Below, in pieces: positions 11,738-23,631 of a stretch of DNA of 64,000 nt. Under the pieces are notes generated by a model. That model saw only the letters and a program-made list of their open reading frames with translations. It ran no database searches and was not told the DNA's origin. A program made the position numbers and the translations under genes. Within the stretch, counting starts at the first letter, position 1. Every line of letters begins with the position of its first letter. Source of the stretch: Stromatinia cepivora. Its lineage: Eukaryota; Ascomycota; Leotiomycetes; Helotiales; Sclerotiniaceae. The stretch covers positions 62,001 through 126,000 of the forward strand of contig RCTD01000009.1 in the NCBI GenBank assembly GCA_014898415.1, in the 5' to 3' direction.

Positions 11738-13307
11738 TTAGTCCTCTGCGTGAGACAAGTAGGTATCTTCTCCCTTGGCGCCAACGTCGTCTTCTTCGTC
11801 ATCGTCATCCTCTTCTGCCTTATCCTCAACATCCGGTTCTTCATCATCGCCCTCCGAAGCCTCCGCATCGTTCTTATTCATTAAAGTCTTGCTACGCTCC
11901 CTGGCCTTTCTCTCCTTTTCATCCTGATCTGTCCAGGCCAAATATTTATCATTTGTATCGATACGGCCCTGACGCTGATAGACACCATATTTTCTCTGGA
12001 GAGTAGCTGGTTCGTATTGGTTACCGCCGTTTCGACCAACGTATTTGGCGATCTCAGTCCACATGTCCGCCTTAAATTTTCGCAGTATGGCCTCTTTGTC
12101 TCTCTCGAATTTTGCCAAAAGCTCCTCTCTTGTCGTCTCAAGTTGGACTTCCATGTCTTGCTTATAGATGCACATCTTTTGAATCTGATATCAAAAATTA
12201 GTGAGCATAGACCATCAGAAGGCTACAATAGGTTTGTAAAAAGTGAAATGCCAAACATACATCACCATGTTCGATTTCAGTCGCTGCAGCCTTGACTCTT
12301 GGCCATCGCTTTCTAAGGGCATCGGTGGTGACTTTAGGATCGCTTGGTATTTCCAAATTGAATTCTTCAACAAGTTCCTTCCATGTCGCCTCTGGGCTTT
12401 GGGTTTTTGAGGTCGAACAAGAGTTTATCTTCCTTGTTCAAACCGTCATAGGAATCGGGAGTGTAGGCGTTTGCGGGTAATTTGGCTTTCTTGCGAGCCC
12501 CATCGCTTGTGGGAATAGCAGCACGTCTCTTTCTGGGCTTGGAAGTTGGGGCAGGCTTCTCGGTCGACTCTGCATCATCAGCTTCAGAGACAGTTGGAGT
12601 TACGTTATCAGGTGCTTCAGCATTCTTCTTAGCTTTGGCAGCTGGCTTTTTTGGTGGTGGGTGACTTGGATTTGGACTTGGAGGCGGTAACGTGTTTCTT
12701 AGTAGGTCTTTCCTCGGCTTCGACATCATCACTGTCGACTTCGCCAACTGGCGCTACCTTGGAAGCAGGCTTCTTGTGAGTAATGGTAGCCTTTGGAGAG
12801 CTGAGCCTGTGTTCATGGCCCGGATCTTCATCAAGAGCATTATCATCCTTATCAGTAACTGTGGGCTTAGCCATCTTATCTGACGCTTTCTGCTTCTTTG
12901 GTGCGGCGGGTTTGTTCGCTGAAGACTTGACTGGCGATGAATTTTTGGATGACGAAATCTAGAGTAGAAAGAGTCAGTTTGAGCTACTATTTTGTCAAGA
13001 TTGAATCAATGGAGAATGGAAGAAGGAAAGGCACAGATCCAATGACCGTGCAGCTTCACTGAGGTGGCAATATCCGTCATCGGAATCGAAATTAAACCAT
13101 AAAAGAGTGCTCATTAGTCCTGAGAACTGGAAAACTGATCATAAGATGGGCGAGAGCAAAGAACTGTTGGGGGAATTGACGGCAAAAGACAAGGGTACTT
13201 ACATCTGATCGATCCATCGAATCTTCTTGTGAAGGAGCACGCGATGAACCATTCTCAGCTCTGGTATTGGGCATACTGGGAGAGGTAGTCTCCGACTTGG
13301 AAGACAT
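11738..13307 (-). CDS. Lys/Ala-rich nuclear-type protein with Myb/SANT-like segment; two apparent frameshifts
   Basis: Exons on the minus strand are 13307..13203, 12958..12261 and 12184..11738, with introns of 244 and 76 bases. The N-terminal half is a disordered Lys/Ser/Pro-rich region. The middle has LNKEDKLLFDLK, then ATWKELVEEFN and TTDALRKRWPRVK, reminiscent of a Myb/SANT helix-turn-helix. A second helical region (DMEVQLETTREELLAKFERD...WTEIAKYVG) follows, then an acidic tail. The reading frame changes twice in exon 2, at an A6 run (12647-12652) and an A5 run (12405-12409). Dropping one base at each keeps the whole gene in frame at about 415 residues. Both sides of each shift look coding, so these are probably sequence errors or a very recent decay. 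Start MSSKSETTSPSMPN is chosen over an upstream in-frame ATG because of family-like context only. Confidence 0.72.
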
Positions 13308-15739
13308 GTTGAGGGAAATGAGCTTTGATGTTCTTAGTGAGAAAATTGCGTGAAGATCGAGTGCTGAGCTTTTTGTTAGAGACTTATGTACTTCAGTCAT
13401 TCAGAGTGTACCGAACGTTTGATAGATTGTGATTAAATAGAGGTTCAGAAACCTAATAGTGAGGAAATGTCAATTCAAATTCGAAACTCAATAAAGGAAG
13501 GAGATGCCCAGATAATTCCCCGGCTCTTGATGTTGGAAGAATCATCAAGTGTTGTGGAGAACTACTCGAAGGTGGTGGAATCGCTTCTTAAGGTGAGAAA
13601 GGAGTGTTAAGGCCAAGGAATTTGATCAAGGACTCCCACTCCACACCCCAGGTTAAAAAAATATCTCTTTTTGTTGCCTGTCTCAAGTGTGCTGTCAATG
13701 TTCAAGACTCTACTAGTGATTAAAACTAGTCAGGAAGGCAGGCTAGGCTACACGTGTTGTTACCAGTTGGAGAAGACCGTGAAGATAAAGAAATTGGCTA
13801 GAACATGAATGAAATGTCAGAATGCTCCCTACAATTATTTCTTCAAGTATTGATTTTTATGCTGAGGTTTGATCCAATCGGTAACTGACATGCGTAGGTG
13901 TACAGATTAGATCATAATCGAACCAAGTAAAGAAACACTAGTGATTAAGGCATATCCCAGCATACATACCTAGATTTCAGTATTCTTTCAGTCCACTTGT
14001 TGTGTTACATGGACTTAGGAGCAGGATTCACATATGCAGCTTTTGATACCCATTGATGTTTTTGATAATACTCAAAACGTGGAGAACAAGCACCATGATT
14101 CCCAGTCCTTCAATTATGAGCCATGGCCTTTGCAGTTCACTAGAGAACTTCTTGCTAACAAGAAAAAAAATATGATATCCAAACATCTAGATGAATCGAC
14201 AAGTTGAGATCAGATGAAGAGGAGCATGGAAGCAGTCTTTGAGAGCTGGCTAATCAAAGAAGCTAAATGATAGATGACTGTAAGAGCAGGCTAATCAAAG
14301 GAGTTAAATGATAGATGACTGTAAAAAACGATGCTTATGGATTTATTATTACTGAGAAATTTGGATAGTGATATGAATTCATAAGACTAGATTAGATGTA
14401 AATTCTTTCTTTCTTTCTGTCTGTCTCCTAAACACAACACAAATCATTAACAATTTGGCGAAAATAATGCCAGGAGCTGCCATCTGCAAGGCTGAAATTA
14501 GGTATGTCCATAAAAAAGAGATGATAAAGATATACATCAAGCCAAGAAAAATATCAGAAGTCATACTGATGATGATGGGCGTCTTCGAATTTACTCAATA
14601 TTATTTTGATGAGGACTGCATGAATTTTCACTCTATAGTCCCAATGAAGAAAAGGTCTATGGATGAAAGCAATGATTCGCTTGGGAAACAAAAACTAGAG
14701 TAAGAACTTAGAAGAGATTGGATTCGAAGTCCACTTAGACATGAGCTGATATTCCTATGTTGTCCAGGAGTCAAAGAAAGGTGGTACATATAACAACAGT
14801 AAGGTTACAGGTAAGGAAGTGCAGAAATTCATCTGGTCCGAGCATCCTACTTTGGTGATATTGAGCTACAGATCTGATGCCCTCATGCTCTTGATGTCAG
14901 ATGCATATGTCAGCTTAGTCAGTCCATTCTATCGGAATCTATCCTGGCTCTGAATCCCTTCTGACTTCTTAGTTACAACTCTCCAGACTGAACAAACATC
15001 AAAGTTGATGATACATATGGCACACACAAGTAGTTGAGTTACAAGCAAATATATTATCCCATCAACCTGCCCACAAGTCCAAATGATCTTGGTGGAGCCC
15101 TGTTTACAGCGGCTTGCTACCAACATGTTTGTTTGCCCCAAATGATTCGGTGGGCAATACTATCCAAAGCGCAGCTACCTACATATTTTCTAGAAGCTGG
15201 CATCACCATCAGCCTACTCTTGCATACACGAAACGTTCTCTCGTGTTGTGATTGCTGGTCGAGTGCACCAGTACTCATCCATCCACGAAGACGTTAACAT
15301 AAGGTATCATTAATCCGCCTCATTTTTCATCCGCACAATCAAGCGACGTATTATCTGTGCGTTTCCCAATGTTTGCGTAGCACGATAAGGCAGATCCTTC
15401 CACTACAGCTGGGAATTATTAAAGTGAGCCAATGGTTTCGAACCGCTTCACATTTTGTGTTTCGTACGTCTTGAGGTAATACGTGTGTGACTTGGTGCCG
15501 AAGGCAATTGTGGTAGTCTGCGTGACGTTTGAGCTCAAAGTTGGGTTATATTAAGCTTTTGGATATCTGCTTCTAGGTCATTTCCACAGCTCGTTATTTC
15601 TAACTGCATTCTCCCTTTTGGCTCCCGAAACCAAACACCATTCATTACTCCCATAACTCCGTGCCATTTCATTTCATTCCTGTTCTCTCACCTTCAGAGA
15701 ATACCGTTTGCAGAATCAAGCAAATGCCGAGTTTATAAA
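13308..15739. other. Intergenic, 2.4 kb
   Basis: No coding region is supported. The first several hundred bases are likely promoter and 5' leader of the minus-strand SANT-like gene; the last 400 bases are likely promoter of the next plus-strand gene. One 41-base tandem duplication is listed separately. Confidence 0.5.
14243..14323. repeat. 41-base imperfect tandem duplication
   Basis: Two adjacent copies of a unit beginning gagcwggctaatcaaag and ending atagatgactgtaa differ at only a few positions. It lies in non-coding DNA. Confidence 0.8.
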
Positions 15740-16546
15740 ATGGCTCCGTATCATGGAATAATTACGGCTGGGTTACGAAACAATCGGCGCTACGCCCCGA
15801 ATCCGTTACCAATTCCGCCGTTGCATTACAAGAGTCCTGTCAAGCATCTCGAAAGAGTCTCACCGCCTGTAGTTCTTAGCTTTCCAAAGAGACATGATGT
15901 TCCAATGCGGTCAAGCGAACTTGCACGCAACCTACCTGGAATCCACCATCAAGCTCGTGAAAGAGGCAACCCAAGAATCGATTTTATGGAAATATTTGGG
16001 GATACATTCGAACATTACGATGATCGTGATAAGCTTTCAGAGGCGGGGCGGTGGATTTGTGCGGTCATAAACAGTTTGGAACAAATGCAATATTACCCAG
16101 ATCCGTTCGGTAATCGAATTACTGATATGGAAAACCCTCTATCTTCTCGCATTGACGATATGCTGTTTTATGGGTCGGTTGGAAACCAGCAATTGGAAAA
16201 TCATGCAGCGCAACAGATATTGCACCTGCTTCAAGCAATAAGTGACATATTGCTAGAAGATCGGAGACTTGGTGTCTATGATGGATTTCTATTTCATGAA
16301 TTTATCCACACAGCACTTCGCCTGACGCCAATAATCTCATATGTCCTGGGAGGCGCCGGAGTATTGATTTTGCTACGAGCAGTCGTATTAATGAGTGGGC
16401 ATGATATTGATATCATCAAAGAACTGATTCAGACGATCCCATACCCTGATCAGCAAAATCTGCAGATGCATGCTCAAGATTACTGGGAAGTAGAGAATAA
16501 GGAATTGGGGAGGCTCCTTATTCTGATATTCGCTGGGGTGATTTAA
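15740..16546 (+). CDS. Hypothetical protein, single exon, 268 residues
   Basis: I do not recognise this protein. It is an uninterrupted frame of 268 codons with balanced composition and no homopolymer bias, preceded by a pyrimidine-rich leader, which supports a real gene. The N-terminus is basic and Pro-rich (NNRRYAPNPLPIPPLHYK). The middle is predicted helical (RWICAVINSLEQMQYY). One hydrophobic segment, IISYVLGGAGVLILLRAVVL at about residues 198-217, could be a membrane anchor. No signal peptide is evident. It could also be a lineage-specific secreted or membrane-associated protein; context gives no function. Confidence 0.65.
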   Translation: MAPYHGIITAGLRNNRRYAPNPLPIPPLHYKSPVKHLERVSPPVVLSFPKRHDVPMRSSELARNLPGIHHQARERGNPRIDFMEIFGDTFEHYDDRDKLSEAGRWICAVINSLEQMQYYPDPFGNRITDMENPLSSRIDDMLFYGSVGNQQLENHAAQQILHLLQAISDILLEDRRLGVYDGFLFHEFIHTALRLTPIISYVLGGAGVLILLRAVVLMSGHDIDIIKELIQTIPYPDQQNLQMHAQDYWEVENKELGRLLILIFAGVI

Positions 16547-17156
16547 CGCGTTTATGCATTTTCAGCGAATCCTCCTATCATAATCCGAATTTTATAGCCA
16601 CGTCTCTTGCATTTTCAGGTCTGACTCGTTGTGAACAATCATTGCAAGGAAGTTGAAATGTTTTGATAGGTATTTTGGTTTGGTATGGTCCGCTTTACCA
16701 CTTTTCACAGTTTTTTCTGGAACAATCTTGACGTTAAGCCATGCGGTATAAGATTTTGACGGTTTTTAGCTACAGACTTTGACCACTTAGTTGGCAATTA
16801 ATTTTTTTGTCTACCCTCATATAGCAAGCGCAACATCTAGAACAAATCAAATGCAACAAAAGACGTTCGCCGCCTTTCCTGGGAATATAAAGCAGGGGTG
16901 GCCTTCACCGGTTTTTGTAGAAATCCCAACCTCTTAACATTACATTTGTTAATCGATCCCCTTTTTGAGTTTTGACCCTTCGGCTCTTGACTATAAAAGG
17001 TAGCAAGCATATCATTGTTCCGGGATTTCCCCAGATTTTACATCATTAAGCACGGCTCCCAATTAAAGATCAGCACTGATATAACTGAATACGAAATCCC
17101 CAGATAATGAATTGATAACAATCTTCTTTTTTTTCTAGATCGACAATAATAAAGTG
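16547..17156. other. Intergenic, upstream of the sugar transporter
   Basis: 610 bases without a gene. A CT-rich tract (tcttcttttttttctag) ends some 15 bases before the transporter ATG; this could be promoter or the end of a 5' UTR intron. Confidence 0.5.
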
Positions 17157-18791
17157 ATGGCAATGAAGCATAAACAAGTAGTAAATGTTTCTGAGGAACC
17201 GGTCACGCCAGTTACGAGTTCACAAACTCAGGAGGATGCTTCTACATGGCAGATGGTGAAGAGATATAAAGTGGCGGTGTTGTGGTCTGGATTCTTCGCA
17301 TTGGCTGCTGTCAATTGGGGTGTGGATGTACAGGTTAGTAGAATGTTGAATTAAAAAATTCTTTGATTTGGCTAACCAGTATCTGTAGATATCCAATGGT
17401 TCGATATCTATAGCTTCCTTCCAGCGTGATTTTGGATATCAATACAAAGGCGGACACATAATAAGCTTTAAATGGCAAACAGGGTTCAACTCGGCTTCAT
17501 ACATTGGACAGTTCTTTGGTGCTATTGTGACAGGATATCTTGCGGATAGGTTTGGGAAAAGGTTGACGATGGGGGTTGGGTGTTTATTTAGTATTTGTGG
17601 AGTATTCTTGCAAGTATTCGCTACATCGTCCGTGATGTTACTCGTAGGCAAGGTAAGATTCCTCTTTCATGAATCTGGATAAGAATTAACACGTTACAGC
17701 TCATCAATGGTCTTGCCTTGGGTGCATTCCTCACAGTTCCATCGAGCTATGCTGCTGAAATATGTCCCGCGAAAATACGAGGCTTAACCACCTCTGCGGT
17801 TCAATTACTTATTTCCATCGGTCAACTTACGGGCAATCTCGTGCTTAAGGGCACAGGAACATTATCCTCGTCAGCAGCTTACAAAATTCCTTTCGCTCTT
17901 CAATTCATCTTTCCGACAATCATCATTCTCGGCCTCTCCTTTGCACCTGAATCACCTTGGTATCTCCTTCGTCATTCCCATATGGACTCCACAATCTCAA
18001 CACTCGCTCGTCTGGGATACCCATCTCCACTTACAACCATAGAAGAAATGACATCAAGCATCTCTACAGAAAGAAAAAATTCCTCTGAAACCAACTATCT
18101 CGATTGTTTCCGCGGCTCCAACCTTCGTCGTACAGAAATCTCTATGGGCATCTTCGCTGTAGCCCAACTCACTGGTGTCGTCTTCTCAATCGGATACTCG
18201 AGTTATTTCTTTGAACTTGCTGGTCTCTCCAATTCTAATGCATTCACTTTATCAGTTGGAGTTACAATTCTAGGACTATTGGGAGTTATTTGTTCATGGT
18301 TTCTTATCAATAGATGTGGACGTCGGTCTACATCTCTTGTAGGGACGGCAATTTTGACATTTTTGCTTTTGCTGATTGGCATATTGGATGTTCTACCAAA
18401 TTACTCCAGCAAGGGACCTGCTTTTGGCCAAGTAGCTTGTGTAATCATTTTCTCGTTCGTTTATCTCTCGACCATTGGACCGATGGGCTGGGCACTCTTT
18501 GCTGAAATCCCTTCTTCATCGCTGCGTTCGAGGACGGTAGGACTTGGTGTAGTGGTACAGAGTCTATTTGGAATTTTTATGAATATTGCTATTCCACTGT
18601 TGATAAGTCCAGATTCAGCAAATCTGAGGGGAAAGATTGGGTTTATCTTTGCTGGGACATCGACTCTTGGGACCTTGTGGGTTTGGTTGAGAGTACCGGA
18701 AACCAATGGGAGGACATTTGACGAATTAGATTGGTTGTTTGAGCACAGGATACCGGCGCGAAAGTTTAAGGGATATGATGTGCCTCTGTAA
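17157..18791 (+). CDS. MFS sugar transporter
   Basis: This is a major facilitator superfamily transporter of the sugar porter family, most like fungal alpha-glucoside/hexose permeases, acting at the plasma membrane. Three exons, 17157..17333, 17389..17652 and 17700..18791, give 510 residues. About twelve hydrophobic segments are visible. Signature motifs are GYLADRFGKR (loop 2-3), ICPAKIRGLTTS, PESPWYLLRHSH in the central loop, NRCGRRS (loop 8-9) and VPETNGRTFDELDWLFE at the C-terminal end. PESPW replaces the common PESPR. The ATG at 17157 is preceded by an in-frame GTG but is the first usable start. The substrate cannot be told from sequence. Introns are 55 and 47 bases. Confidence 0.92.
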
Positions 18792-20589
18792 AGGAGTTTG
18801 TTGTTTGTTACGATTATGCTAGCGATATGAGTTATGTTGAATGTTTATGGGACTAGGGTAGTTACGGTAGTTACGGTGTCGATTGAGATATCGGATATGA
18901 TTTTAAAAGTTACAAAATAGCTTTGGAAAGCTCGGAATATAATGAGAATTTAAATTTCTTATGATGAAGTCTTTGAAGTTCTTATATGGCTCGCTTGGTT
19001 AAAATATTGATGGATATCACTCAATCTTTCCCAGCTTTCAAATTACATATCCTTGGCATCTCACTGACCTCAGACTTAGATCGAATCCAAAGTCTCTGCA
19101 ATACCCTCAAGGTGAAAACTTTATCTGATTCCGATCAAGTGGCCGAATTCATTTAAACACCGAAGCAAAGAGCGATCAAGGCAATTGTCCCATGAAGTGT
19201 CATGCCCAACAAGGTTTTCAGGTCCGATTTAATCTATCAAGTACCTTATTTTAGCTTAACCCTACCAGTCTCTTGGATACCCCACAAGAGTAGGGCCGAG
19301 ATTGTCGAATACTGTGACAAATGACATTCGCAACTGGGGATTGTGGGGTTTGTCATAGCTTGATAAGAAAGAGGGTCCTTCGCGTACAAAGTTCCATATA
19401 CTTTGGATAAGGCTCTTTTTGAGCTAGGACTCGATGGAAAACAATGCCCAGCTTTGGACGCTCCGCGGACTTGTTACACCGCTTTATAATGGCTACTCGC
19501 TAGACTTGCTATCTTGAACAAGCGCTGCATGTCAAATGTAGGGGTGGCTCTTTTCGGGTTTATTTCAATGCACACCGGTCAATAAAGCATGTTATCCAAT
19601 GAGATAAGGTTATTTTGTAGATCTCATAGCATTCCTACTCGGCCTCCAAAAACTCGGCCTCCAAAAACTCGGCCTCCAAAAACATCCAGAATTCGATAAT
19701 TTCGTTGCTGTCTTTCATTCCTATCTGGCCACGCAAAATGGAACCTCCCCAGAAGTCTCTAGTAAAAGGGTCCATTTTCTTGGATCAATATTTGTCTTCC
19801 CTGCAACAACAAATAGAAATCATCTGATAATGTTTTTAAGCGCATGTATAAGAAGTTTTGTGCGTGCTGTCCTAATAGGTGTAGTAGATACTTCGGCTAT
19901 ATCGAGTAAATGTATCTTTTTATCTAGCTTTCAACTTTATAAATTAGTGTGTGTATAATATGTTGCTACACAAATAGCAGAATCTATTTTTAAAGCCGTT
20001 ATTTGGATGCATATCGAACCTAATACAGAAGTCATCATAGACTATCTTCTTTATTGAGTAAATATGATCATCGAGAAATTATAAAAAATCATTACCGGAG
20101 TATTTTCATTTGATCTAGGCTTTCTATTGTTTCTTCAATCAAATGAAAGTAAAATACCAGAAATTCGGATTGTTCCGGAGATCACTCAGATACAAAATGA
20201 TGAGTCCAATTGACCAAGGTTCACATGAGCAGCGATTAACCAAAACTCAATGAAAAGCTTGGTCTAATTGGGTTACAGAACTGGTGAAGAATGAGATTTG
20301 CAGTACCAAATCCATGACAGGTTCAATATTCGAACATATGGCTTCCCTGAAAGTTTAAGTATTTAGTGCAAGATTCTCGAAAAACTCAAGTAGTCAAAGG
20401 AACGCAGGCATAAAAGCTTGTTGAGAACCAAAATACATAATTCCCTGATATTATCATCCATCTGATGTGAATTGAGCTATGTGGTTTTCGCTAGTCTAAA
20501 GCAACAGTAATGATTTCCCAACCTAATTCACGGCAGGATTTGGAGCAGTGTCTATCTGACTAGAGTACCTAGGGCTAGCTTGTTCCTCA
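18792..20589. other. Intergenic, 1.8 kb, AT-rich
   Basis: No gene is supported. The stretch from about 19.8 to 20.5 kb is notably AT-rich with short frames only. It holds a perfect 15-base triplicate (listed separately) and borders the decayed methyltransferase, so it may be part of a mutated, repeat-derived patch. Confidence 0.5.
19637..19681. repeat. Perfect 15-base tandem triplicate
   Basis: Three exact copies of actcggcctccaaaa in a row, in non-coding DNA. Confidence 0.9.
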
Positions 20590-21345
20590 CGATGAACAAG
20601 AGAATACATACACAGCCAAAATAGAACCTTTTAGACATATGATGCTCAACTAAATCCTGTTTAGCTGCTGCTACCAAACTTCGAGCACCGCAATCATGAA
20701 GGAATTCGAAGTTGGGATGTACACACCGGCGGTTTCCAAAAAAAATTGGAAATTTTCCAGCGTCATGGCACCGATTTGCTTGCGCCCCTCCGTTTTCGCT
20801 CAAGCACCAAGAGGCCATTTAGCCTCCTGTTCTGTCGCATTCACGAACCCAAGGCTTTTCAGTTTCTCAACATGGTTTGTGCTTGCACGAGAGTCCAGTC
20901 CCTTTGCCACCCACACTTCTCAGCTGCTGCAATTCTAAATCCAATGAAATCAGACGAATCCTCATTTACTTCAGCATCTACAGTGCGGAAAGGCTAGCAA
21001 ATGTGGAGAAGCTCGAGTACTCCATCTGGATCAAGATAATTCCAGCATTTCTCGAGGAATACCTGCCAGTCATGGATGCTGAAAGTAAGCATGCGACCGT
21101 GAATGAAGCTGAACTGTCCTACTGACCACGTACTATCTGCATCCTCTTCCATAAATATGAGGTTTCCGTGGGGGCCGACACTCTTGGGAATTGTCAAGTC
21201 TGTCGCAACCATCTTTACATTTGGATGGGATATTGCCATAAATAAGCCCAGACACCTGTTCCACAACCTATATCAAGAATAGAACTTGGGTTTTCAGGTA
21301 ATGAAATTGTATGTGAGTCTCCTTTCAAGGTGAGGAGCCACACTT
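20590..21345 (-). pseudogene. Decayed SAM-dependent methyltransferase (LaeA/UMTA-like)
   Basis: Minus-strand fragments in shifting frames match a fungal class I methyltransferase in order. QVWLLTLKGDSHTISLPENP and SSILDIGCGTGVWA (SAM motif I, near 21244-21290) come first. AISHPNVKMVATDL and a DPDGVLEL segment follow, then SLGFVNATEQEAKWPLGA, GAMTLENF and VAAAKQDLVEHH. The frame breaks just after motif I. A TGA interrupts where the family usually has Trp (GA-stop-AKTEG, near 20790), and further shifts follow. A G-to-A change of TGG to TGA fits repeat-induced point mutation or plain decay. No start or splice set restores a full product. Ancestral substrate is unknown. Confidence 0.7.
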
Positions 21346-21580
21346 GATGTTAAAGATCTAGAACTGTCAGTAACGAATAGAACAACAGCGTCTATAATAA
21401 CGCTTGACTAAACGAATCTTCTCATCTTAATAAGAAAAATCTACCATCAAAAGTCACAGATAGAAATAATACCAATTGATTTGGGTGTGTCGTCAGATAT
21501 CTTATTTCTTCATGCCCTAATACGCTATCTATTGATTTATATCCGCCATTAGTAAATATATCGCCGGGTTATCCTGGCGA
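21346..21580. other. Spacer between methyltransferase remnant and alpha/beta hydrolase
   Basis: 235 AT-rich bases with no gene seen; probably the 3' region of the hydrolase gene. Confidence 0.4.
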
Positions 21581-22442
21581 CTACATGCCTTTGTTTGTCT
21601 CCTGAATAGCCAATTCAGCTGCTGCGGAAATCTTCTCTGCAAGTAATGCAGTTTGACTCAACATTGCTGAATGTCCTTCATTGCACCTATCAATTTGAGC
21701 ACTTGCAGTAGTTGCAAACATCACTTGGTATTTGGAAGGGGCAGCCTGGTCATTCTCGCAGATGAGATAAGTCGAGGGAAGGTATGTGTATGCAGCATGT
21801 GTAAGCTTCGCCTTTTGAACATTGTAGGATTGAAGAATGAGTTGTGATTCCCAATATTTCGCATCGGAATCCGATAGATCATTATAGAGAATAGAAGCGC
21901 CATTGAGGATACCAAAACGTCCATTGGGCTAGGATTATATTTAGTTCCCTCTCAATTGATGGATGATACAGTGGATCATATAGAGTGCTTATCCTAACAT
22001 CGTTGTTCGGAGACTCCCCAAAAGCACCAAGAACCGACTGCCCCACAGGAAGGATGGATGCACTGAAATGGTGCGTGTGGGTTACACCTCCGGGCGGCCC
22101 TCGGGCCCTTCGATATATATATGTAAGCTCCTCGGGAATTGACTCGCTACCAACCAATCCTCCATAGGAACGCATGGCTACTAAGACTAGATTGTTTTCA
22201 TATTCGACTTGGCGGATGATTTCGAGACGTACGGCAAGGGCGTCATCGATAAGAGTGATTGACGGAAAAGCGGGGTCCTCTACATTGGCACAGCTTGGTA
22301 AAATTGGATGAATCGTGAGATGCCCCAAGGACCTGAGGTGTTGTCTAAGGGCCTCATATGGTACAGGAGTGTGAAAAGAGCCCTGTACGACCACAATGGT
22401 GGCTTTGTTCTTCGATACGGAGCTAGTGATAGCACTTGCCAT
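21581..22442 (-). CDS. Alpha/beta hydrolase (salicylate/methyl-ester esterase-like)
   Basis: Two exons, 22442..21999 and 21928..21581, with a 70-base intron (donor GTTAGG), give 263 residues, normal for this family. Exon 2 was recovered by frame reading: it starts PNGRFGILNG and ends AIQETNKGM. The opening strand IVVVQGSFHTPVPY resembles the oxyanion-hole segment of small fungal esterase-like hydrolases. The nucleophile elbow is LVAMRSYGGLVG, with Ser between Arg and Tyr; His is more usual before the Ser. The acid and His are expected at YLICENDQAAP and CNEGHSAMLSQ. Likely cytoplasmic, acting on a small ester or amide. It sits beside a methyltransferase remnant, so the two may once have worked together (inference). 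Confidence 0.85.
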
Positions 22443-22971
22443 GATGTTTTATTCTTTCTTAAAAACTAAACCGTGGAGAGGATTTAGACTCTATTAAAGG
22501 GCTTTGTTGTTTGTTCAGTTACCGCGGCGGCTGGTGTAGTATTAGCGTACCTTTTTTAAAAAAAACCAACCACCCCACCCATCAGCATGCAGCTGTGAGG
22601 CACCGATCGTCTTAGCCACTAGGTGAGCCGTGAGAGTCCAATCCTCCTTTATTTTCATATTCGATTTTCCGGGGTATACCCCTGCCAGGATTACACGTAG
22701 TACAAGTAATCGATATCAATTTGATCAAGAAGGTATTATTCTCAGCTACCTCTATATCATTAGATTTATTATTCCACCATCCCTGATGGTAACTCTCCCG
22801 TTCTGTATGATTAGGCAGAAGAGGTGTGTATGGTCTCTGTGTGATCTCAATGTCCCCCTCCAAATCCTACCTGCACAATGACATCTAATATATTAGCAAT
22901 TTATACACCCAATTATCAACTTCTCATTCATCCACCTCCCTTAAAAACTCTACTTCAAACTTAAAATCCTT
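22443..22971. other. Intergenic, 0.5 kb
   Basis: Promoter side of the hydrolase gene. It has an A/T run (ttttttaaaaaaaacc) near 22551-22566. No coding region is supported. Confidence 0.45.
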
Positions 22972-23631
22972 CTATCTTCGTCTTTCAATATCCTTAAACA
23001 TAACATCCTTAACCTTCCTATTCCCCGGCATAATCTTCTCCTCATCCGTCTCCCAAATCCCCAAAGCCCAAACTCCTCATCAACCCCCTCATCGCACTAT
23101 TCCCATTCATCGTTACGCCTCCACGGCATCCACATTCCACTCATTACTCAACCTCAACAACAACTCCATCAAAACCCTACCAATGCCATGGCCCGTCGCC
23201 TCTTCCTCAAGTATCGTACCGATATTTGCTAAGCCGGGTTGATGCTCCAATTCATGCATCAGACCTATACCGACGATTTTGCCTTTTTCTTCTACTAGGA
23301 GTGTAAGGGCATTATGTGCGGTTTTGGCCGAGGAGGAGCGTTGGGTGTATGATTTTCTTAGATCGAGGGTATCGGACTCTTCCCAGTTGATAGAGGTTGG
23401 AGTTGGATTATGTGGATCGTTTAGGGGGTAACTGAAGATGCGTACTAGATGGTCGTAGCGAGTAGGGATTAGACGGATGAAGCGGAGGTTGGGATGAGAG
23501 GGGATGGTTATTGTCCAGTCTTCTGTGAAGAATTTTGAAGAATCTGGAGAAGTCGTTTTGATTTTTGAAGCTTGTTCTATATTGGAGAAAACTTGTCGAT
23601 GGGTATGACTGATGTTGCTAGTGTGGGGCAT
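22972..23631 (-). pseudogene. GNAT-type N-acetyltransferase, C-terminus broken by two frameshifts
   Basis: The main frame (23631..23113) encodes a GNAT fold. LRFIRLIPTRYDHLVRIF is the N-terminal part, LTLLVEEKGKIVGIGLMHEL the central strands, and TILEEEATGHGIGRVLMELL the acetyl-CoA binding loop (motif A, R/Q-x-x-G-x-G/A-like). The frame stops after WNVDAVEA. The next bases, read in another frame, give TMNGNSAMRGLMRSLGF. After a C4 run (23059-23062 on the plus strand) a third frame gives IWETDEEKIMPG and KDVMFKDIERRR, with a stop at 22972. These are the expected family C-terminal strands. Two single-base lesions, or two sequence errors, therefore separate the parts. About 220 residues if intact. 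Substrate unknown. Confidence 0.72.
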
